64,000 nt of DNA, from NCBI RefSeq assembly GCF_004923315.1, contig NZ_CP039650.1, positions 992,001-1,056,000 on the forward strand. Reading direction: 5' to 3'. Positions 40,405 through 49,325 of the stretch are shown piece after piece. Each line of letters opens with the position of its first letter. Position 1 is the stretch's first letter. Source of the DNA: Azospirillum sp. TSA2s (GTDB taxonomy: Bacteria > Pseudomonadota > Alphaproteobacteria > Azospirillales > Azospirillaceae). Made by a program: the position numbers and the translations under genes. The notes under the pieces were generated by a model. The model was not told the origin of the DNA. It worked only from the letters and a program-made list of their open reading frames with translations, and searched no databases.

Positions 40405-41304
40405 TCAATGCAGGCCCTTGCCCTTCAGCGCGTCGCCCAGCGGGATCTGTCCGCTGCCGGGCTTCAGCGGCTGCTGCTGGCTTTCATGCGGCGACCAGCC
40501 GGCGAGATAGAGCACCTCGAAGGTCACCGGAATCCGCCCGTCCGGCTCGGCGTAAAGCCGGGCATAGCGCTGGACCGCGTCGAACAGCATGGACCGGGTT
40601 GCCGGAACCTTGCGACGGGCCAGCACCGCGTTGGTCTCGCCCATGCTGCGCAGCTCGCGCATCAGGGCGAAGGCGTCGGAGTAGGTCACGGTGATGACGT
40701 CGCTGTCGACCACCGGCAGGGCGAAGCCGGCGCGTTGCAGCAACCCGCCGGCATCCTTGATCTCGGCGAAGGGCGACACGCGGGGGGAGACGCCGCCCGA
40801 CACTTCCATCTCCGCCTCGAAGAGGCAGCGGCGCAGTTCGGCCAGCGTCTGGCCGCCGAGCATCGACGCGCAGAAGAACCCATCCGGCTTCAACGCCTGC
40901 CGGATCTGCACCAGGGCACCCGGCAGGTCGTTGACCCAGTGCAGACTGAGATTGCTGACCACCAGATCGAAGCTGCCGGCGGCGAAGGGCAGGAACTCCT
41001 CGTCGGCGGCGACCGTCGGGTTGCCCGGACCGCCGGCGGCGCGCGCGAAGTCCGGCGACAGGTCGCAGGCGACCAGCCGCTCGATCCCCTTGCGGCCTTT
41101 CAGGATACGTCCCATCGCCCCGTCGTGGCAGCCGACGTCGAGCGCCAGCGGGAAGGGACGGATCACGTCCTCCAGCCGGTCGGCCAGCCGGTCGGCGATC
41201 TCCTCGAACAGGAAGGCGTGATCGGTGAATTCGGCGACGGCGCGGTCGCGGCGGCGGCGGACCAGCGCGCGGTCGAAGACGGTCATGCTGTCGGGGCTTG
41301 TCAT
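40405..41304 (-). CDS. SAM-dependent methyltransferase (BioC/NDUFAF5-like)
   Basis: 299 residues starting MTSPDSMTVFDRALVRRRRD. The FDRALVRRRRDRAV N-terminus followed by ALDVGCHDGAMGRIL (motif I) and VSNLSLHWVNDLPGAL is typical of the NDUFAF5/BioC-like group in alphaproteobacteria, which includes arginine hydroxylase-like assembly factors of complex I. Ends with a Gln/Pro-rich tail. Located tail to tail with the DsbD-like gene and divergent from fliQ. Whether it acts in biotin synthesis or respiratory assembly cannot be decided from sequence; the NDUFAF5-like assignment is favoured. Confidence 0.82.
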   Translation of the reverse strand: MTSPDSMTVFDRALVRRRRDRAVAEFTDHAFLFEEIADRLADRLEDVIRPFPLALDVGCHDGAMGRILKGRKGIERLVACDLSPDFARAAGGPGNPTVAADEEFLPFAAGSFDLVVSNLSLHWVNDLPGALVQIRQALKPDGFFCASMLGGQTLAELRRCLFEAEMEVSGGVSPRVSPFAEIKDAGGLLQRAGFALPVVDSDVITVTYSDAFALMRELRSMGETNAVLARRKVPATRSMLFDAVQRYARLYAEPDGRIPVTFEVLYLAGWSPHESQQQPLKPGSGQIPLGDALKGKGLH

Positions 41305-41415
41305 GGCCGCACTATACCCCAGCCCGGCGGCACGACAACCGTGCTACACTCGCAGCCCAGCCACCTTCTCCACGCCACCGCTCCCGATCGGGACCGTAAC
41401 CGGACAGGCATTGGA

Positions 41416-41682
41416 ATGGGCATCGACGAAGCCATCGCCGTCAGCCACGAAGCGCTGATGGTCATCCTGAAGATTTCGCTGCCGCCGCTGGGCATCACCG
41501 CCCTGCTGTCGGCCGGGCTGATGCTGTTCCAGAGCGCCACCAACATCAACGAGTCGTCGCTGCAGCAGGATGTGAAATTCTTCGCGACGCTGCTGATCCT
41601 GTTCGCCACCGGCCCGGCGATCTATCTGGCGCTGCGCGACTACACCGGCGTGATCTTCGAACGCATCGCCATGCTGCAGTGA
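41416..41682 (+). CDS. fliQ: FliQ/SctS family export-apparatus protein
   Basis: 88 residues with two hydrophobic helices (about 16-38 and 54-75). EALMVILKISLPPLGITALL and SAGLMLFQSATNINESSLQQ match the FliQ family (LFQAxTxINExxL signature), a small subunit of the flagellar type III export gate in the inner membrane. No other flagellar gene (fliP, fliR, flhA, flhB) is nearby; downstream genes are comF and grxC. It could be the genuine FliQ of a dispersed system or a paralogue. The segment after the signature is more hydrophobic than in typical FliQ. Confidence 0.78.
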   Translation: MGIDEAIAVSHEALMVILKISLPPLGITALLSAGLMLFQSATNINESSLQQDVKFFATLLILFATGPAIYLALRDYTGVIFERIAMLQ

Positions 41683-41694
41683 CGGGTCCGGCCG

Positions 41695-42450
41695 ATGCAG
41701 GCGCCTGCCCCTCTCGCCGGAATTGGCCGCATCGCAACCGGTGCGGCGACCCTGCTGCTCGACGCGCTGCTGCCCCCGCGCTGCCTCAGCTGCGGCGAGG
41801 CGGTGGACCGCCAGGGCGGCCTGTGCGCCGCCTGCTGGGTCAAGCTGCGCTTCATCGCCCCGCCGCTGTGCGCCTGCTGCGGCCTGCCCTTCGAGTATGA
41901 GGCGCAGGAGGGCACGCTGTGCGGCGCCTGCATGGCCTCACCGCCGCCCTTCGCCCGCGCCCGCGCCGTCCTGGCCTATGACGACGGCAGCCGGCCGCTG
42001 GTGCTGGGCTTCAAGCATGGCGACCGCATCCATGCCGCCAAGGCCTACGGCGTCTGGCTGGCCCGCGCCGGGCGGGAGTTGCTGGAGGATGCCGACCGGC
42101 TGCTGCCGGTGCCGCTGCACCGCGCCCGCCTGTTCCACCGCCGCTACAACCAGGCGGCCCTGCTGGCGCAGGCGCTGTCGCGCCACTGCGGCGTTCCCGC
42201 CACCCCCGACCTGTTGCAACGCCACCGATCCACCCCGACCCAGGGCGGGCTGGACCGCCAGGGGCGCCATCGCAACGTCAAGGGCGCCTTCCGCCTGCGG
42301 CCGGGACAGTCGGTAAAGGGCCAGCGGCTGGTGATCGTCGACGACGTGATGACCACCGGGGCGACGCTGGCGGAATGCGCGCGGGTCCTGCTGCGCGCCG
42401 GGGCGGCCCGGATCGACGTGCTGACGCTGGCGCGCGTGGTGCATCGCTGA
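41695..42450 (+). CDS. comF: ComF family phosphoribosyltransferase-like protein
   Basis: 251 residues. An N-terminal double zinc motif (CLSCGEAVDRQGGLCAACW near 29-47, then CACCGLPFEY and LCGACM) is followed by a type I PRTase fold with RRYNQAALLAQALS and the PRPP-binding loop VIVDDVMTTGATLAE. ComF proteins are needed for uptake of transforming DNA in several bacteria, and the PRTase substrate is unknown. It lies 12 bases after fliQ, so is probably cotranscribed, and 117 bases before grxC. Confidence 0.92.
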   Translation: MQAPAPLAGIGRIATGAATLLLDALLPPRCLSCGEAVDRQGGLCAACWVKLRFIAPPLCACCGLPFEYEAQEGTLCGACMASPPPFARARAVLAYDDGSRPLVLGFKHGDRIHAAKAYGVWLARAGRELLEDADRLLPVPLHRARLFHRRYNQAALLAQALSRHCGVPATPDLLQRHRSTPTQGGLDRQGRHRNVKGAFRLRPGQSVKGQRLVIVDDVMTTGATLAECARVLLRAGAARIDVLTLARVVHR

Positions 42451-42567
42451 CGCTTGAAAAGGGGCATGCCCGGCGACGCTGACCGGCGTTCGGCGCGGGT
42501 TGCAACGTCTGGCGCCTCCCGCAGGTTGATCCTATAGTTTCTCCACCTGCAACAGGAGCCCAGTGGC

Positions 42568-42831
42568 ATGGCCGACGTCGTCATCTACACCACGCCCTTC
42601 TGTCCCTACTGCATGCGGGCCAAGAGCCTGCTCGACGGCAAGGGCGTGACATACGAGGAAATCGACCTCTACGCCCAGCCGGGCCGCCGCAGCGAGATGA
42701 TCGAGCGGTCGGAGGGCCGGACCACCGTCCCGCAGATTTTCATCGACGGGAAGCCCTACGGCGGCAGCGACGACATCCACGCGCTGGACCGAGCCGGCAA
42801 GCTCGACCCGCTGCTCGGCATCGCCGCATGA
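42568..42831 (+). CDS. grxC: Glutaredoxin 3
   Basis: 87 residues, cytosolic thiol oxidoreductase. Active site CPYC at residues 11-14 (TTPFCPYCMRAKSLL), the cis-Pro in RTTVPQIFIDG and the GSH-binding YGGSDDIHALD all match GrxC. It reduces disulfides and glutathionylated proteins using glutathione. The stop codon overlaps the start of the downstream nitrilase-family gene (ATGA), so they are translationally coupled. This grxC-nitrilase pairing is common in alphaproteobacteria. Confidence 0.95.
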   Translation: MADVVIYTTPFCPYCMRAKSLLDGKGVTYEEIDLYAQPGRRSEMIERSEGRTTVPQIFIDGKPYGGSDDIHALDRAGKLDPLLGIAA

Positions 42832-43691
42832 GCCACGGCCTGCCCGAACATGCCGGTGGCGGCATTCTGAAGGCCGCCTGCGTCCAGGTGAATGCGGGCA
42901 CGGAACTTGAGCCGAACCTGCGGGCGGCGGGCGACCTCGTCCGCCGCGCCCGCGACGCCGGGGCGGATTTCATCGCCCTGCCGGAGAATGTCGGCTGGAT
43001 CGTCCAGGGCCGCGCCAAGACCATGGAGCGCGTCCGCATCGAGTCGGAGCATCCCGGCATCCCCTTCTTCGCCGATCTGGCGCGGGAGACCGGTGCCTGG
43101 ATTCTTGGCGGCACCCTGCATGTCCTGCTCGACGACGGGCGCGCCGCCAACCGCAGTTACCTGTTCGATGCCGGGGGGCGGGTCGTCGCCTCCTACGACA
43201 AGATCCACATGTTCGACGTCACGCTGAAGGATGGCGAATCCTATCGCGAATCGGCCACCTTCCGGCCCGGCGAGCGGGCGGTGGTGGCGGCCAGCCCCTG
43301 GGGCGGCATCGGCATGACGGTCTGCTACGACGTGCGCTTCGCCTATCTGTACCGGGCGCTGGCCCAGGCGGGGGCGTCGATCCTGGCGGTGCCGGCCGCC
43401 TTCACCGTGCCGACCGGCCGTGCCCACTGGCACACGCTGCTGCGCGCCCGCGCCATCGAGACCGGCTGCTTCGTCGTCGCCCCGGCCCAGACCGGCAGCC
43501 ACGACCAGGGCCGCCAGACCTACGGCCATTCCCTGCTGATCGCCCCCTGGGGCGAGGTGCTGGCCGATGCCGGCACCGATGTCGGCTTCATCACCGCCGA
43601 CCTCGACCTCGACCGCGTCGCGGAGGCCCGTGGCATGGTTCCGTCGCTGACCCACGACCGCGACGTCGCTCTGGAGCGCATCGGGTTCTGA
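42828..43691 (+). CDS. Carbon-nitrogen hydrolase (Nit1/Nit2-like)
   Basis: 287 residues. The catalytic triad is Glu in LPENVGW (near residue 48), Lys in YDKIHMFDVTL (near 126) and Cys in GMTVCYDVRFAYLYR (near 166). The sequence fits the Nit branch that hydrolyses deaminated glutathione or omega-amides such as 2-oxoglutaramate. The linkage to grxC supports a role in glutathione metabolite repair (inference). It is cytosolic. The 3' end abuts the convergent exonuclease-like gene, with a 4-base gap. Confidence 0.9.
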   Translation: MSHGLPEHAGGGILKAACVQVNAGTELEPNLRAAGDLVRRARDAGADFIALPENVGWIVQGRAKTMERVRIESEHPGIPFFADLARETGAWILGGTLHVLLDDGRAANRSYLFDAGGRVVASYDKIHMFDVTLKDGESYRESATFRPGERAVVAASPWGGIGMTVCYDVRFAYLYRALAQAGASILAVPAAFTVPTGRAHWHTLLRARAIETGCFVVAPAQTGSHDQGRQTYGHSLLIAPWGEVLADAGTDVGFITADLDLDRVAEARGMVPSLTHDRDVALERIGF

Positions 43692-43695
43692 TTCT

Positions 43696-44175
43696 TCAGC
43701 GACCGTCCTGCGTCAGCCGAAGCCACGCCATGGCGGCGGTCAGCGCGATGCCGAAGGCGCCGTCGGGCCGGACGGGCAGGTCGAGATCGTGGATCAGGCT
43801 GTCCAGCCGCAGATCGACCGCCTGTTTGGACATGCTGCGGATCTTGCGGGCGTAATAGAGACTGGACACCTCCGTCCGCTCGTCCGGCAGCGGCCGACCG
43901 GTCAGGCGCTCCGCCATGGTGACGGAGAAGTCGAGGTAGTAGCCCACCAGCGGACGGTCGCCGATGAAGGCGTGCAGCAGATCGCCGGCCTCGGCAAGGC
44001 CGGTGTCGCTGCCGGGATGGAGCAGCAGCGCGCTTCCGGTCAGGATGCGGGGGCCGCGGATGCGGATGGCTGCGAAAGCCAGAGGCGTTGCGGCCTCCGG
44101 ATCGAAGCTGGTCGCTTCGCAATGGATCGCCACACGCTCGCGCCGGTCGGTGTCGCCGTGATCGGGATATCCCAT
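43696..44175 (-). CDS. DnaQ-like exonuclease fold protein, probably inactive
   Basis: 159 residues. The fold resembles 3'-5' exonucleases: VAIHCEATSFDPEAATPLAF at motif I, LLHAFIGDRPLVGYYLDFSV at motif II and GAFGIALTAAMAWLRL at motif III. The expected DxE of motif I is HCE, and the HxAxxDA of motif III is replaced by GAFGIA, so catalytic acids and His are lost. It lies 10 bases after the DUF294 gene in the same direction, a pairing also seen with active exonucleases in other bacteria. A regulatory or structural role is inferred. Confidence 0.7.
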   Translation of the reverse strand: MGYPDHGDTDRRERVAIHCEATSFDPEAATPLAFAAIRIRGPRILTGSALLLHPGSDTGLAEAGDLLHAFIGDRPLVGYYLDFSVTMAERLTGRPLPDERTEVSSLYYARKIRSMSKQAVDLRLDSLIHDLDLPVRPDGAFGIALTAAMAWLRLTQDGR

Positions 44176-44185
44176 GGTCGCCGCC

Positions 44186-46057
44186 TCAATGATTCAGGCG
44201 GAAATGGTGGGCGATCAGCTCCTTGAAGCTTTTCACCAGCGCCAGGCAGTCCTTGAACTGGTCACGGTCCAGCTTGCCCAGCCGGTCGGGGTGGACGAGG
44301 TTGTCGATCGCCAGTTCCGCCCCCTCCTCCCCTCCTTCGTTTTCTTCCGGCAGATCGACGCGCGCCTTCAGGCGGATGGTCGACAGGATGGTGAAGGCCT
44401 CCACCAGATCGGCGGCCATCTTGCGGTCCAGCGCCCCCAGTTCGGCCAGCACCTGGATGCGCTCCACCGTGTTGGTCTCCGCCCGGTGCTTCTCCAGCGC
44501 CAGCGCGCGCACGCCATGGACGATGGGGAAGATGCCGGCCTTCTTGATGTCGACCGGCTCCGCCCGGCGCCGCTCGAACAGGGCGGCGAACAGGCCGCTC
44601 GGCGTGTCGAAGGACAGGGTCGGCCGGGCGAACTGGGTGAAGAACATCTGGTTGTCCTGCAGGCGGCTCAGCAGATAGTCCTTCGCCTCGGCCAGCAGTG
44701 TGGCGTCGCCGGCCACCGGAGCGGCGTCGTAGAAGATGGCGAGGTTCATCTGCGCCGCCTCGTCCGGGCGGTGGACCCAGTTGAACAGAGCGTCCTTGTA
44801 GCCGGCGAGCGGCCGGGTCCACTCCGGATTGGAGACCATGATGTTGCCGGGACAGGGCGGATAGCCGAACTCGACCAGATGGCGGGTGAAGTCGGCGGCG
44901 ATCCTCGGCAGATCGGGGCACTCGAAGCCGTCGCGCAGGATCAGGCCGTTGTCCTGGTCGGTCTTCAGCAGCTGTTCGCCGCGCCCCTCGCTGCCCATCA
45001 CGATCAGGCAGCTGTTGGCCAGCAGTTCCGGCGGGGCCAGCAGCTCGAACAGCTTGCGGAAGATGCGGCGGTTCAGCTCGGTCACCAGATCGGCGATGAA
45101 GGCGACCTTCACGCCGGTGGCGTGGAGCGTGCGAATCAGCTCGACGATGGAGCGGCTGGCCCGGCGCAGGTCGGCGGGATCGGTCGCATGCTCCACCTGC
45201 AGCCCGATGACCTGGGAATGGTTGGACAGCACCGCCAGCAGGTCGCTTTGCCCCAATAGCCCGACGATGGCGCCATTCTCCGTCACCACGATGCGGCGCA
45301 CCGCATGCTTGGTCATCAGCACCAGCGCGTTGAACAGCAGGTCGTCGCGGTCCAGCGTCAGCAGGCCGTAGCGGGCGAGCGGCCCGACCGGGTCGGTCAC
45401 CGGCCGGCCGTCCAGCACCACCAGATCGCGCAGGTCGGTGCCGGTCAGGATGCCGGTGGTGCCATCCGCGCCGCGCACCAGAACGCTGCTGGCGCGGTTC
45501 TGCCGCATCGCCTCGGCCGCGTCGCGCAGGCTGGCGGCGGCATCGACGAACAGCGGCGGGTGAAGATAGGCCTGCCGGATGCGGGCCATGGTCAGCGCCG
45601 CCATCTCGCGGTTGGAGCGCAAGGCTGCCAGATCGCGCATGCGCTGGGCGAAATCGCCGAGAATGGCGGCGCCGAACGCCGGGTTCTCGGCGGCCAGCGC
45701 CTCCAACGCCGCGCGCGGGATCAGGTGGCAGGCACACTCCTCCGCCGCGACGAAGCGGCGGGCGCCGGTCACGCCGGCGCCGTCGCCCGCGGTGGCGTAT
45801 AGCGCCTGCAGGCCGAACCGGTCGCCGGGACCATGGACCGCCGCCACCTCGCCGCCGCGGCGCTCCTGGACGGCGCCGCGCAGCACGACATACAGCGCGT
45901 CGGCCGGCTCCTCCCGGCTGAGGATGACGGTGTCGCGCGGATAGAGCGCGATGTCGAGCGCACCGGCCAGCGCCGCGCGCTGCCCCTCCGTCAGCAGGTC
46001 GAAGGGCGGACGCCCGAAATCGAAGTCCGGAGAAGCGGTCGGCATCGCATGCTGCAC
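44186..46057 (-). CDS. cNMP-binding, CBS, DUF294 nucleotidyltransferase-like protein
   Basis: 623 residues; the GTG at 46057 has GGAG seven bases upstream, and ATG 46045 is an alternative. Domains: cyclic nucleotide-binding at about 20-150 (LYPRDTVILSREEPADALYV), a CBS pair at about 160-290 (ASSVLVRGADGTTGILTGTD; LTLDRDDLLFNALVLMTKHA), DUF294 nucleotidyltransferase at about 310-450 with MGSEGRGEQLLKTDQDNGLI (related to the GlnD nucleotidyltransferase), and the DUF294 C-terminal helical domain to the end. It senses nucleotides and probably modifies or regulates a protein. It sits directly downstream of actP; regulation of acetate uptake is inference. Confidence 0.85.
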   Translation of the reverse strand: MQHAMPTASPDFDFGRPPFDLLTEGQRAALAGALDIALYPRDTVILSREEPADALYVVLRGAVQERRGGEVAAVHGPGDRFGLQALYATAGDGAGVTGARRFVAAEECACHLIPRAALEALAAENPAFGAAILGDFAQRMRDLAALRSNREMAALTMARIRQAYLHPPLFVDAAASLRDAAEAMRQNRASSVLVRGADGTTGILTGTDLRDLVVLDGRPVTDPVGPLARYGLLTLDRDDLLFNALVLMTKHAVRRIVVTENGAIVGLLGQSDLLAVLSNHSQVIGLQVEHATDPADLRRASRSIVELIRTLHATGVKVAFIADLVTELNRRIFRKLFELLAPPELLANSCLIVMGSEGRGEQLLKTDQDNGLILRDGFECPDLPRIAADFTRHLVEFGYPPCPGNIMVSNPEWTRPLAGYKDALFNWVHRPDEAAQMNLAIFYDAAPVAGDATLLAEAKDYLLSRLQDNQMFFTQFARPTLSFDTPSGLFAALFERRRAEPVDIKKAGIFPIVHGVRALALEKHRAETNTVERIQVLAELGALDRKMAADLVEAFTILSTIRLKARVDLPEENEGGEEGAELAIDNLVHPDRLGKLDRDQFKDCLALVKSFKELIAHHFRLNH

Positions 46058-46105
46058 GGGCGGACTCCGTCGGGAGATGGCTGGGTCGGGAGATGGCTGA
46101 TCATG

Positions 46106-46144
46106 AAAAAAGCGCCCCCGGATCGGGTCCGGAGGCGCTTTTCA
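46106..46144 (-). terminator. Intrinsic terminator of the yjcH-actP operon
   Basis: GCGCCCCCGGA and CCGGAGGCGC arms with A- and T-runs on both sides, between actP and the DUF294 gene. It separates actP from the downstream pair transcribed in the same direction. Confidence 0.75.
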
Positions 46145-46308
46145 GGATACACCCGCCGGGCACGAGGCCGGAAGCGGGTGCGACATTTGGCGGCGTGGTT
46201 CGGTCACCGCCCGCACTTGGCCCCCCAGGTTCAGGCTCGCCCGAGGGGGGAAGGGATGCGGTGCGAGACGCGATCCCTTCCTTCGCTCTTGTTTGGTGAG
46301 CGGTCTTG

Positions 46309-48036
46309 TTAGTGGGCGGAGGCACCCTCGGCACCCAGGCCGGTCTGCGACCGGACATACTGGTCTTCGAAGTCCTTGCGCTCCTTCTGGGCCTGCGCGC
46401 TGTTGTCGGTGATCGAGAAGAACCAGATACCGGCAAAGGCGAGGATGATCGAGAACACACCCGGGTTGGCGTAGCCCATGATGGCGGTCGGGTGACCCAG
46501 CACGGCCTTCCACACCGTCGGGCCGAGCACGATCATGACGCAGGCGGAGATCAGGCCGATCGCACCGCCCATGACGGCGCCGCGGGTGGTCATCTTGCCC
46601 CAGAACATCGACATCAGCAGGACCGGGAAGTTGGTCGAAGCGGCGATGGCGAAGGCCAGCCCCACCATGAAGGCGACGTTCTGGTTTTCGAAGGCGATGC
46701 CGAGGATGATGGAGACGATGCCGATGATGACCGTGGTGATCTTCGACACGCGGATTTCGTCGGCCTCGTTGACACGGCCACGGGCGAAGACCGAGGCGTA
46801 GAGGTCATGCGAGACGGCCGAGGCACCGGCCAGCGTCAGACCCGCGACCACCGCCAGGATGGTGGCGAAGGCGACGGCGGAGATGAAGCCGAAGAACAGG
46901 TCGCCACCGATCGCATGGGCGGTGTGGATGGCCGCCATGTTGGTGCCGCCGATGACCGAGGCGACGGCCGCCTTGATGCCTTCCGCCGGGGCGGCGGTCA
47001 GGAACGGATAGGCACCGTTGGCATCCTTGCCCAGGATCAGGACGATGGCGCCGAAGCCGATGATGAAGGTCAGGATGTAGAAGTAGCCGATGAAGCCGGT
47101 GGCGTAGAAGACCGACTTGCGGGCTTCCTTGGCGTCGGAGACGGTGAAGAAGCGCATCAGGATGTGCGGCAGGCCGGCGGTGCCGAACATCAGCGTCAGG
47201 CCCAGCGAGATGGCGTCGACCGGATCGGACACCAGCGCGCCCGGCGACATGATGGCCAGACCCTTCGGGTGGACGTCGACGGCGGCCTTGAACATCGCCT
47301 CGGGGCTGAAGCCGAACTTGGCGAGGATCATGAAGGCCATGAAGGACGCGCCGGACAGCAGCAGCACCGCCTTGATGATCTGCACCCAGGTGGTCGCCAG
47401 CATGCCGCCGAAGGTCACGTAACCGATCATCAGCACGCCGACGATGATGACGGCGACCATGTAGTCGAGACCGAACAGCAGCTGGATCAGCTTGCCGGCG
47501 CCGACCATCTGGGCGATCAGGTAGAAGGTGACGGTCGCCAGCGAGCCGCAGGCCGACAGCGTGCGGATCGGCGTCTGCTGGAAGCGGTAGGAGGCGACGT
47601 CGGCGAAGGTGTACTTGCCGAGGTTGCGCAGCCGCTCCGCGATCAGGAACAGCACGAGCGGCCAGCCGACCAGGAAGCCGACCGAGTAGATCAGGCCGTC
47701 GAAGCCGTTGGCGTACACCAGGCCGGCGATGCCGAGGAAGGAGGCCGCCGACATGTAGTCGCCGGCGATGGCCAGGCCGTTCTGGAAGCCGGTGATGCCG
47801 CCGCCGGCGGCGTAGAAGTCCTTGGCCGACTTGGTGCGCCGCGCCGCCCAGTAGGTGATGCCCAGCGTGAACAGCACGAAGACCAGGAACATCACGATGG
47901 CTTCGACGTTCGTCGCCTGCTTCTGCACCGGGCCGTCGACGGCACCGGCGGCATAGACGGAGGCGGGAACCAGGGCGCTGGCCGCGGCGGCCGTCGCGGC
48001 GACCGTGCTGGCGATGCGGGTGGTGACGGCGCGCAT
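46309..48036 (-). CDS. actP: Cation/acetate symporter ActP
   Basis: 575 residues. The ATG at 48036 overlaps the yjcH stop (TGATG); GTG 48039 is also possible, both behind GGAGG. Sodium/solute symporter family with about 13 membrane helices and an N-terminal signal-like segment. Diagnostic segments are FYAAGGGITGFQNGLAIAGD and YMSAASFLGIAGLVYANGFD, followed by SFQ-like RFQQTPIRTLSACGSLATV and GTAGLPHILMRFFTV. It takes up acetate and short monocarboxylates with a cation. Typical of organisms using acetate through acetyl-CoA synthetase. Confidence 0.95.
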   Translation of the reverse strand: MRAVTTRIASTVAATAAAASALVPASVYAAGAVDGPVQKQATNVEAIVMFLVFVLFTLGITYWAARRTKSAKDFYAAGGGITGFQNGLAIAGDYMSAASFLGIAGLVYANGFDGLIYSVGFLVGWPLVLFLIAERLRNLGKYTFADVASYRFQQTPIRTLSACGSLATVTFYLIAQMVGAGKLIQLLFGLDYMVAVIIVGVLMIGYVTFGGMLATTWVQIIKAVLLLSGASFMAFMILAKFGFSPEAMFKAAVDVHPKGLAIMSPGALVSDPVDAISLGLTLMFGTAGLPHILMRFFTVSDAKEARKSVFYATGFIGYFYILTFIIGFGAIVLILGKDANGAYPFLTAAPAEGIKAAVASVIGGTNMAAIHTAHAIGGDLFFGFISAVAFATILAVVAGLTLAGASAVSHDLYASVFARGRVNEADEIRVSKITTVIIGIVSIILGIAFENQNVAFMVGLAFAIAASTNFPVLLMSMFWGKMTTRGAVMGGAIGLISACVMIVLGPTVWKAVLGHPTAIMGYANPGVFSIILAFAGIWFFSITDNSAQAQKERKDFEDQYVRSQTGLGAEGASAH

Positions 48037-48338
48037 CACTTGGTTTCCTCCAGGATCTGGCGGTTCAGCTCGTCGAATTCGCCGTTCGCCCGTCGCACAT
48101 AGATGCCGGTCAGGATGAAGGCGGACAGAATGGTGAAGACGCCGATGGGCATGCCCCAGGTGGTGACGCCCGAACCGATGGGCGTGCCCAGGAATTCCTT
48201 GCCGAAGGCCACCAGCAGAATGAAGCCGAGATAGATGACCAGCATGGCAATCGACAAAGTCCAGGCGAAGGCGGACCGCTTGGCCACCAGTTCCTGGAAC
48301 TTTGGATTGTTTATGATGCGTTGTGCATTTTGATTCAT
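48036..48338 (-). CDS. yjcH: DUF485 membrane protein YjcH
   Basis: 100 residues with two transmembrane helices (about 24-47 and 59-81). The start at 48338 gives MNQNAQRIINNPKFQELVAK, the family N-terminus (a PxFxxLV motif). DUF485 proteins are the conserved partner of ActP and precede it in one operon; here the stop overlaps the actP start. It probably helps insert or regulate the symporter. The region 48339-48714 upstream holds the promoter and a terminator of the next gene but no other gene. Confidence 0.93.
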   Translation of the reverse strand: MNQNAQRIINNPKFQELVAKRSAFAWTLSIAMLVIYLGFILLVAFGKEFLGTPIGSGVTTWGMPIGVFTILSAFILTGIYVRRANGEFDELNRQILEETK

Positions 48339-48606
48339 GTGCGTCCCCTCATCGAGTGCCGGCAAGTGTTCGGCCGTCCGCAAGGCTGGGTCCGAGAGAC
48401 ACGTCCAAGAGACAGGCTGGCAATTGCCGTCCGGGCAGTCGCGTCCGGGTTTCTCCCCGTAATTCGTACGCCCTTGACCTGCCCAATTGTTTGATACAGA
48501 TCATTGTTGGGCGCACCCCCTACCTTGGTCGATGGGGCGGGTTGCCGGCAGGCCGGCGCATGCCGAAAAACAAAAATCAACTCAATGCAGTAGACACAAA
48601 TGCAAA

Positions 48607-48628
48607 GGCGCCCCCTGTTGGGAGCGCC
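48607..48628 (-). terminator. Hairpin terminator after the DUF1178 gene
   Basis: On the minus strand GGCGCTCCC, AACA loop, GGGGGCGCC, then TTTGCATTTG. It lies 87 bases beyond the DUF1178 stop. Confidence 0.6.
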
Positions 48629-48714
48629 CTGCAAATAGTCAGTTTTTCAAATGGTTTCGTGCGGAATCAGTGGCGATCCGCCGGCCGGCCGGACGATCTG
48701 CCCGCCGGTCGCGC

Positions 48715-49302
48715 TCAGGAATCGGTGCGCGGAATCCAGGGAATGCGGTGAAATGTCACACCCTCGTCGTTGAGTTCGGCGACCTCCTCGTCCGACGCCT
48801 CGCCATAGATGCCGCGCGGGTCGGACTCGCCGTAATGGATGCGCCGCGCCTCCTCGGCGAAGCGGTCGCCGACATAGTCGCAGTTCTTTTCCACGCTGCG
48901 CCGCACCTCGGTCAGTTGCCGCATCACCTCCGCCACCGCCTCGCGCTGGGCATCGTTCAGGCTGGGCGGCAGGGCGGCGACGACGTCGGCGGCGTTCGGC
49001 AGAGGGACCGGTGCGGGGATCGGCGCGGGAAGGGCCGCGGGCACGGCATTGGCCGGGGCGGCCGGGGCCGCGGACGGCGGGGCGTTCGCGGCCACCGCTT
49101 CGGCCTGTTCGCGGGCGCGGTCGGCGGCCCTGGCGACGCCCTTGGCGATGCGCGGGGCCATCGGCGCCTTGCCGACGACGGTGTCGCCGCAGATCGGGCA
49201 GGCGATCTGGTGCGCCGCCGCCTGCTCGTCATAGGCGGCGCCGTTGCGGAACCACGCCTCGAACTGGTGGTCGGCCGAGCATCTCAACGCGAAGAGGATC
49301 AT
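48715..49302 (-). CDS. DUF1178 family protein
   Basis: 195 residues. The N-terminal MILFALRCSADHQFEAWFRN and IACPICGDTVVGKAPMAPRI form the zinc-ribbon-like domain diagnostic of DUF1178. A long Ala/Pro-rich linker (about 60-105) follows, then a helical C-terminal domain with LNDAQREAVAEVMRQLTEVR and the acidic DPRGIYGEASDEEVAELNDE ending in GVTFHRIPWIPR. Function is unknown; the family is conserved in alphaproteobacteria and often near the nitrilase/glutaredoxin genes. Long inverted repeats lie upstream (49326-49426). Confidence 0.9.
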   Translation of the reverse strand: MILFALRCSADHQFEAWFRNGAAYDEQAAAHQIACPICGDTVVGKAPMAPRIAKGVARAADRAREQAEAVAANAPPSAAPAAPANAVPAALPAPIPAPVPLPNAADVVAALPPSLNDAQREAVAEVMRQLTEVRRSVEKNCDYVGDRFAEEARRIHYGESDPRGIYGEASDEEVAELNDEGVTFHRIPWIPRTDS

Positions 49303-49325
49303 ATCCCCACAAGCCTCAAACTGGA

